A stretch of DNA of 64,000 nt. Origin: Paenalkalicoccus suaedae (lineage in GTDB: Bacteria > Bacillota > Bacilli > Bacillales > Salisediminibacteriaceae). A program made the position numbers and the translations under genes. Positions 60,876-64,000 of this stretch are shown here, one piece after another. How positions within the stretch are numbered: position 1 is the stretch's first letter; each line of letters starts with the position of its first letter. Where the stretch lies: contig NZ_CP041372.2 of NCBI RefSeq assembly GCF_006965545.2, positions 2,294,001 to 2,358,000 of the forward strand, read 5' to 3'. The notes under the pieces were generated by a model that was not told the origin of the DNA, did no database searches, and saw only the letters and a list, made by a program, of their open reading frames with translations.

Positions 60876-61145
60876 TTATCCGTAGATTTTTTCGAAAGTC
60901 TCGTGAACCTTCGGAAGTAGTGTATCCCAATCAGCTTCAGGAAGCTTGTTTACTGTAACAAAATCTTGGAAGCCGAAGATGTTGTCTACGCCTTCTAGAG
61001 CTAAAAGTTCTTTTGCTAATGGAAGTTCGGGCTCGTCTCCTTGTTTAAAAGAAGCACTTCCAGATCCTTCGAATAATACTTTGTTTGCTGTAAACTTCAT
61101 TGCGTTTGGATTAGGTGTTACATCCGCTCGTACGTCAATTGCCAT
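60876..61145 (-). CDS. NifU/Nfu N-terminal domain protein
   Basis: An 89-residue protein equal to the Nfu N-terminal domain (VTPNPNAMKFTANKVLFEGS; LLALEGVDNIFGFQDFVTVN). It lacks the C-x-x-C cluster-binding part, so it is not by itself an iron-sulfur scaffold. AAGGAGTG precedes the ATG. Role unknown. Confidence 0.88.
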   Translation of the reverse strand: MAIDVRADVTPNPNAMKFTANKVLFEGSGSASFKQGDEPELPLAKELLALEGVDNIFGFQDFVTVNKLPEADWDTLLPKVHETFEKIYG

Positions 61146-61522
61146 TTTACTTCACTCCTTCAATATGTATATGCATAGTGTACCACGTGTAGCTGATAAA
61201 ATTCTAGCAATACCCGAAAAAGCTCTGAGAGCTAGGTTTATAAGTGCTAACTAGTTTTATTGACTCAGTTCTTCGTTGAATATGATTTTAAAAAGAAAAA
61301 GTGCTTGATACACAGATTACCTGTTCAACGATTCTCCATACAACAAAACAGAGAATCATTATATAGAGATGAAGCTTCCATACCTTGATCCGAAATGTGT
61401 TCATCCATTAAACTCTCTTAATAAATGTAGATATACACCCATAGATTTTGTAAACAATAATAGAGAGGAACCGATTGGTTGCATCGATTCCTCTCTATGT
61501 CCAAGCTTATCTTAACTCAAAT
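61146..61522. other. Gene-free stretch with hairpins
   Basis: No gene. GATTCTC and GAGAATC arms at about 61331-61358, and a terminator for the lipoprotein at 61460-61498 (ATAGAGAGGAA with TTCCTCTCTAT), whose T tract on the minus strand is broken (TATTATTGTTT). Confidence 0.6.
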
Positions 61523-62089
61523 TTATTCCACTGTAAGCTCAACTCGGTATGATCCATCTGTTGCTTGGCCGTCTACTTCAGCAGCTAGTATTCCTACTGT
61601 AAAAATATAGCCTTCTGCTTCAACGGTTGGCTGCCATGTTTCTTCAAAGGTTAAGCTGTCTCCTGGTGCTATCGTTTCGTAGCTAATGGCTTGCGTAAAC
61701 ATTTTATCAGCTGCCCAATTATAAAGCTCCTGACCGTCTGTACTGTTTACGGAGAGATCAAATTGGTGTCCCGATGTAAACATCACTTCTTTATCATCAT
61801 CTGACACGTTTTGAAGCTCTGCTGTGACTGTATAAAGCCCTCCACTTTCCGTTACCTCAGCCTCAAAGGATAAGCCATGTTCAACAACACTATCTTGCAC
61901 ATCCACGTCAGATGCCTCCTCGTTCCCGCTAGTTGCATTATCATTGTTCATATCATCAGCCGGTTCGTTACTCGTATTCGTATCATCTGACACATTTGTT
62001 GCGTCATTATTGTTATTCTCCCCTTGACCACAAGCTACTAAAAATAAGAGTAACCCAATTAACATGACTAAACGTATCACATTAGCCAC
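61523..62089 (-). CDS. Lipoprotein with BsuPI-like domain
   Basis: A 188-residue lipoprotein (lipobox LVAC) with an Asn/Asp-rich spacer (22-65) and a C-terminal domain like the BsuPI protease inhibitor (LYTVTAELQNVSDDDKEVMF, GHQFDLSVNSTDGQELYNW, DSLTFEETWQPTVEAEGYIF). Exported; its role may be inhibition of proteases or binding, not known. Confidence 0.82.
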   Translation of the reverse strand: MANVIRLVMLIGLLLFLVACGQGENNNNDATNVSDDTNTSNEPADDMNNDNATSGNEEASDVDVQDSVVEHGLSFEAEVTESGGLYTVTAELQNVSDDDKEVMFTSGHQFDLSVNSTDGQELYNWAADKMFTQAISYETIAPGDSLTFEETWQPTVEAEGYIFTVGILAAEVDGQATDGSYRVELTVE

Positions 62090-62152
62090 CGCCTTTCTTC
62101 TAGTACCTAATTAGACGATGTTTACTAAAATTGGTTTCACGATGATGCAAGG

Positions 62153-62551
62153 TTAATTATCCTCAGGCATTTTTCTGCTGTCACGCGCTTTTTCCGCAGC
62201 TTTCACAACAGTCTCTAAATCGTGCCCGAATCCCGCTTCAATTGCTGCTGTAAATGCCCCCTCTACTAATGGCGCATCAACTAAGACAATATTCTTATCC
62301 TCAACCATCTCTATTGCAAGCTCTGAATTGATCCTAGCGCTCCCTAAATCAAAAAACACAACAGAGCCCTTCTCACTATATACGGATTCAATAGCATCTT
62401 TAATATCAAACGCATTCGTTCCGATGCCACCATCCGCCTCTCCGCCAGATATCGCAATTTGCGCTTCTGGCTGCATTTGTAAGAGGAGATCCTTAAGCCC
62501 TGTCACTAACTCCTTGCTATGTGAAACAAGAATGAGACTTACTTGGCTCAT
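62153..62551 (-). CDS. dhaM: DhaM, PTS phosphoryl donor of dihydroxyacetone kinase
   Basis: A 132-residue EIIA-mannose-type domain. The phosphorylated His is in LVSHSKELVTGL (His11). It carries phosphate from HPr to DhaL-ADP. Only this single domain, as in Gram-positive DhaM. Overlaps dhaL by four bases. Confidence 0.92.
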   Translation of the reverse strand: MSQVSLILVSHSKELVTGLKDLLLQMQPEAQIAISGGEADGGIGTNAFDIKDAIESVYSEKGSVVFFDLGSARINSELAIEMVEDKNIVLVDAPLVEGAFTAAIEAGFGHDLETVVKAAEKARDSRKMPEDN

Positions 62552-63168
62552 ACTACCTTCTCCTTTATCGTTTCATTTAATGCTTCAAATAAATAATAGG
62601 AAGACATGGCGCCTGCATCAATATGACCGATTGAACGGTCCCCTAAGTAGGCCGCCCTTCCTTTAGTTGCTCGAATTTCTTTTGTCCCTTCCATTGCTTC
62701 TTTGGCAACCTGAAGAAAGTGATCAGCATCGTCTGACTCACTACACGCTTGCACAACTGGATGCCAAACATCAAGCATCGTTTTTTCCCCAACATCAGCC
62801 TTTCCACGCGCTTTAATTGATTCCTCACCTTCTTGAAGAATAGAAGCTAATTCGGACATAGTAATGTCCTTATCAACCTCTTTCCACTTCATTGACATTT
62901 TTAAAAACGCGGAGCCATATAAAGGGCCTGAGGCTCCGCCTACTTTACTAATAAATGTCATAGAAGCCGCCTTTAGAACGTCGCTTGCGCTCTCAAAACT
63001 ACTCGCCTCAAACACATTGGCTAACTCTTTTACACCTCTCGCTAAATTAATACCGTGGTCACCGTCACCAATCGCTTGGTCTAGCTCTGTTAAGTACGTT
63101 TTATTCTCGCTAACCTTTCCTTGAAAAGCAATTAACCATGCTACTGCTTCATCTGCTCCAAATTTCAT
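62548..63168 (-). CDS. dhaL: DhaL, ADP-binding subunit of dihydroxyacetone kinase
   Basis: A 206-residue helical protein. The Asp residues binding Mg-ADP are in LDQAIGDGDHGINLARG; KVGGASGPLYGSAFLKMS is the nucleotide lid. Works with DhaK and DhaM. Confidence 0.94.
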   Translation of the reverse strand: MKFGADEAVAWLIAFQGKVSENKTYLTELDQAIGDGDHGINLARGVKELANVFEASSFESASDVLKAASMTFISKVGGASGPLYGSAFLKMSMKWKEVDKDITMSELASILQEGEESIKARGKADVGEKTMLDVWHPVVQACSESDDADHFLQVAKEAMEGTKEIRATKGRAAYLGDRSIGHIDAGAMSSYYLFEALNETIKEKVV

Positions 63169-63170
63169 GC

Positions 63171-64000
63171 TTATACACCCCTTTTAAATGCAACCGTATC
63201 TGCTTTTTCTAATAATAGATCTTCTAGCTCATCATCGACCTTCAGTAGCGTGATGGACGCTCCAGACATCTCTAGTGACGTCATCCATTCGCCGATAATC
63301 GTGTCTACTACAATAATCTGCTTTTCTTTCAATAATGCTGATAAACTATTATTTAAAATATAAAGCTCCATTAACGGAGTCGCTCCTAAGCCATTAACTA
63401 ATAAACTAACTCGATCTCCGCTAGCTAAATCTAGATCGTGATTGATTTTTTCAAACAAGGTCGATGCAATCTCTTGGGCTGTCATAATAGAGGTGCGCTC
63501 AATCCCAGGCTCACCATGAATGCCCGTACCGATCTCCATCTCATTATCTCCAAGCGAATACCCTGGTTTGCCTGAGGCCGGCACTGTACAAGGGCTGAGT
63601 GACACGCCCATTGATTTAACCTGCTTAATGACTTTCTCAGCAACCAGTTTTACCTCTTCAAGCTCCGCTCCTCGCATTGCTGCTGCTCCAGCAATTTTAT
63701 GCACGAGCACGGTGCCAGCAATTCCTCTGCGACCAGTTGTAAAGGAACTATCCTCAACGGCTACATCGTCATTGACGATAACAGACTTAACGTTTATTCC
63801 TTCCGCTTCCGCAAGCTCAGCAGCCATCTCAAAGTTCATGACATCTCCTGTGTAATTTTTAATAATTAATAAGACACCTTTGCCAGTGTCCGCGGCCTTG
63901 ATTCCTTCTAACACTTGATCGGGAGTCGGAGATGTAAATACTTCTCCTGCAACAGCGGCATCAAGCATCCCATCTCCAATAAATCCTGCATGTGCAGGCT
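63171..64000 (-). CDS. dhaK: DhaK, dihydroxyacetone-binding subunit (cut by window edge)
   Basis: The frame is open to the right edge; about 276 C-terminal residues are present. The last codons at the edge read PAHAGFIGDGM, as in the family motif near residue 55-65, so the true start is outside. The His that binds dihydroxyacetone is in GIHGEPGIE. First gene of dhaKLM, which uses PTS phosphate to phosphorylate dihydroxyacetone. Confidence 0.94.
   Translation of the reverse strand, partial: PAHAGFIGDGMLDAAVAGEVFTSPTPDQVLEGIKAADTGKGVLLIIKNYTGDVMNFEMAAELAEAEGINVKSVIVNDDVAVEDSSFTTGRRGIAGTVLVHKIAGAAAMRGAELEEVKLVAEKVIKQVKSMGVSLSPCTVPASGKPGYSLGDNEMEIGTGIHGEPGIERTSIMTAQEIASTLFEKINHDLDLASGDRVSLLVNGLGATPLMELYILNNSLSALLKEKQIIVVDTIIGEWMTSLEMSGASITLLKVDDELEDLLLEKADTVAFKRGV

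Overview
The window is a chromosome segment of a low-to-mid GC Bacillaceae bacterium, most likely an alkaliphilic or halotolerant relative of Bacillus. The gene order fabI - prpE - yjbO - nadK - yjbM - yjbK - SLT - yjbI - yjbH - pepF - coiA - mecA - yjbE - spx - yjbC, then trpS - yjbA, fabF - fabH and med, follows the yjb/fab region of Bacillus subtilis. AGGAGG-type ribosome binding sites, a T-box leader, a yybP-ykoY riboswitch and two FapR-like operators support this. Species-level placement is inference.

Positions 1 to about 28,180 are the right-hand part of an integrated siphovirus-type prophage; its left end lies outside the window. Reading leftwards on the minus strand from a divergent lysogeny switch near 25,040-25,200 there are: a Cro-like gene and antirepressor, many small early genes, a recombination block (SMC/Rad50-like ATPase, an unrecognised possible annealing protein, an MBL-fold hydrolase), replication genes (replisome organiser and DnaC-like loader), nucleotide and nuclease genes (dUTPase, DUF1064), a RyR-domain protein, a RinA/ArpU-type late regulator, then packaging, capsid and tail genes up to a truncated tape measure gene. 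On the plus strand are the repressor, a lipoprotein with its own promoter and terminator, an ImmA-type protease preceded by a LexA-like box, and the tyrosine integrase, which ends about 80 bp from fabI. Two conserved late genes, the scaffold protein and the large terminase, are broken by single-base deletions, so the prophage as written would not make particles. Sequencing error is a live alternative.

From 28,186 to the end is host chromosome: fatty acid synthesis (fabI, fabHF with FapR boxes), NAD kinase and small alarmone synthetase, the Spx/YjbH/MecA proteolysis-control cluster, competence genes (coiA, med), metal handling (a TerC protein and a CaCA exchanger under a manganese riboswitch), tryptophanyl-tRNA synthetase under a T-box, an LCP cell-wall ligase, respiratory assembly genes (SCO1, CtaG), azlCD, and a dihydroxyacetone kinase operon (dhaKLM) cut by the right edge.

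The most unusual structures are: a 641-bp array of six 103-bp repeats, each made of five units of about 21 bp (56,314-56,954); Cys-rich insertions in two neighbouring phage enzymes; a lipoprotein gene placed between the phage repressor and its protease; short plus-strand promoter-terminator units inside the minus-strand phage operon; and a possible -1 frameshift site joining the two tail chaperone genes. No rRNA, tRNA, CRISPR array or insertion sequence was seen.
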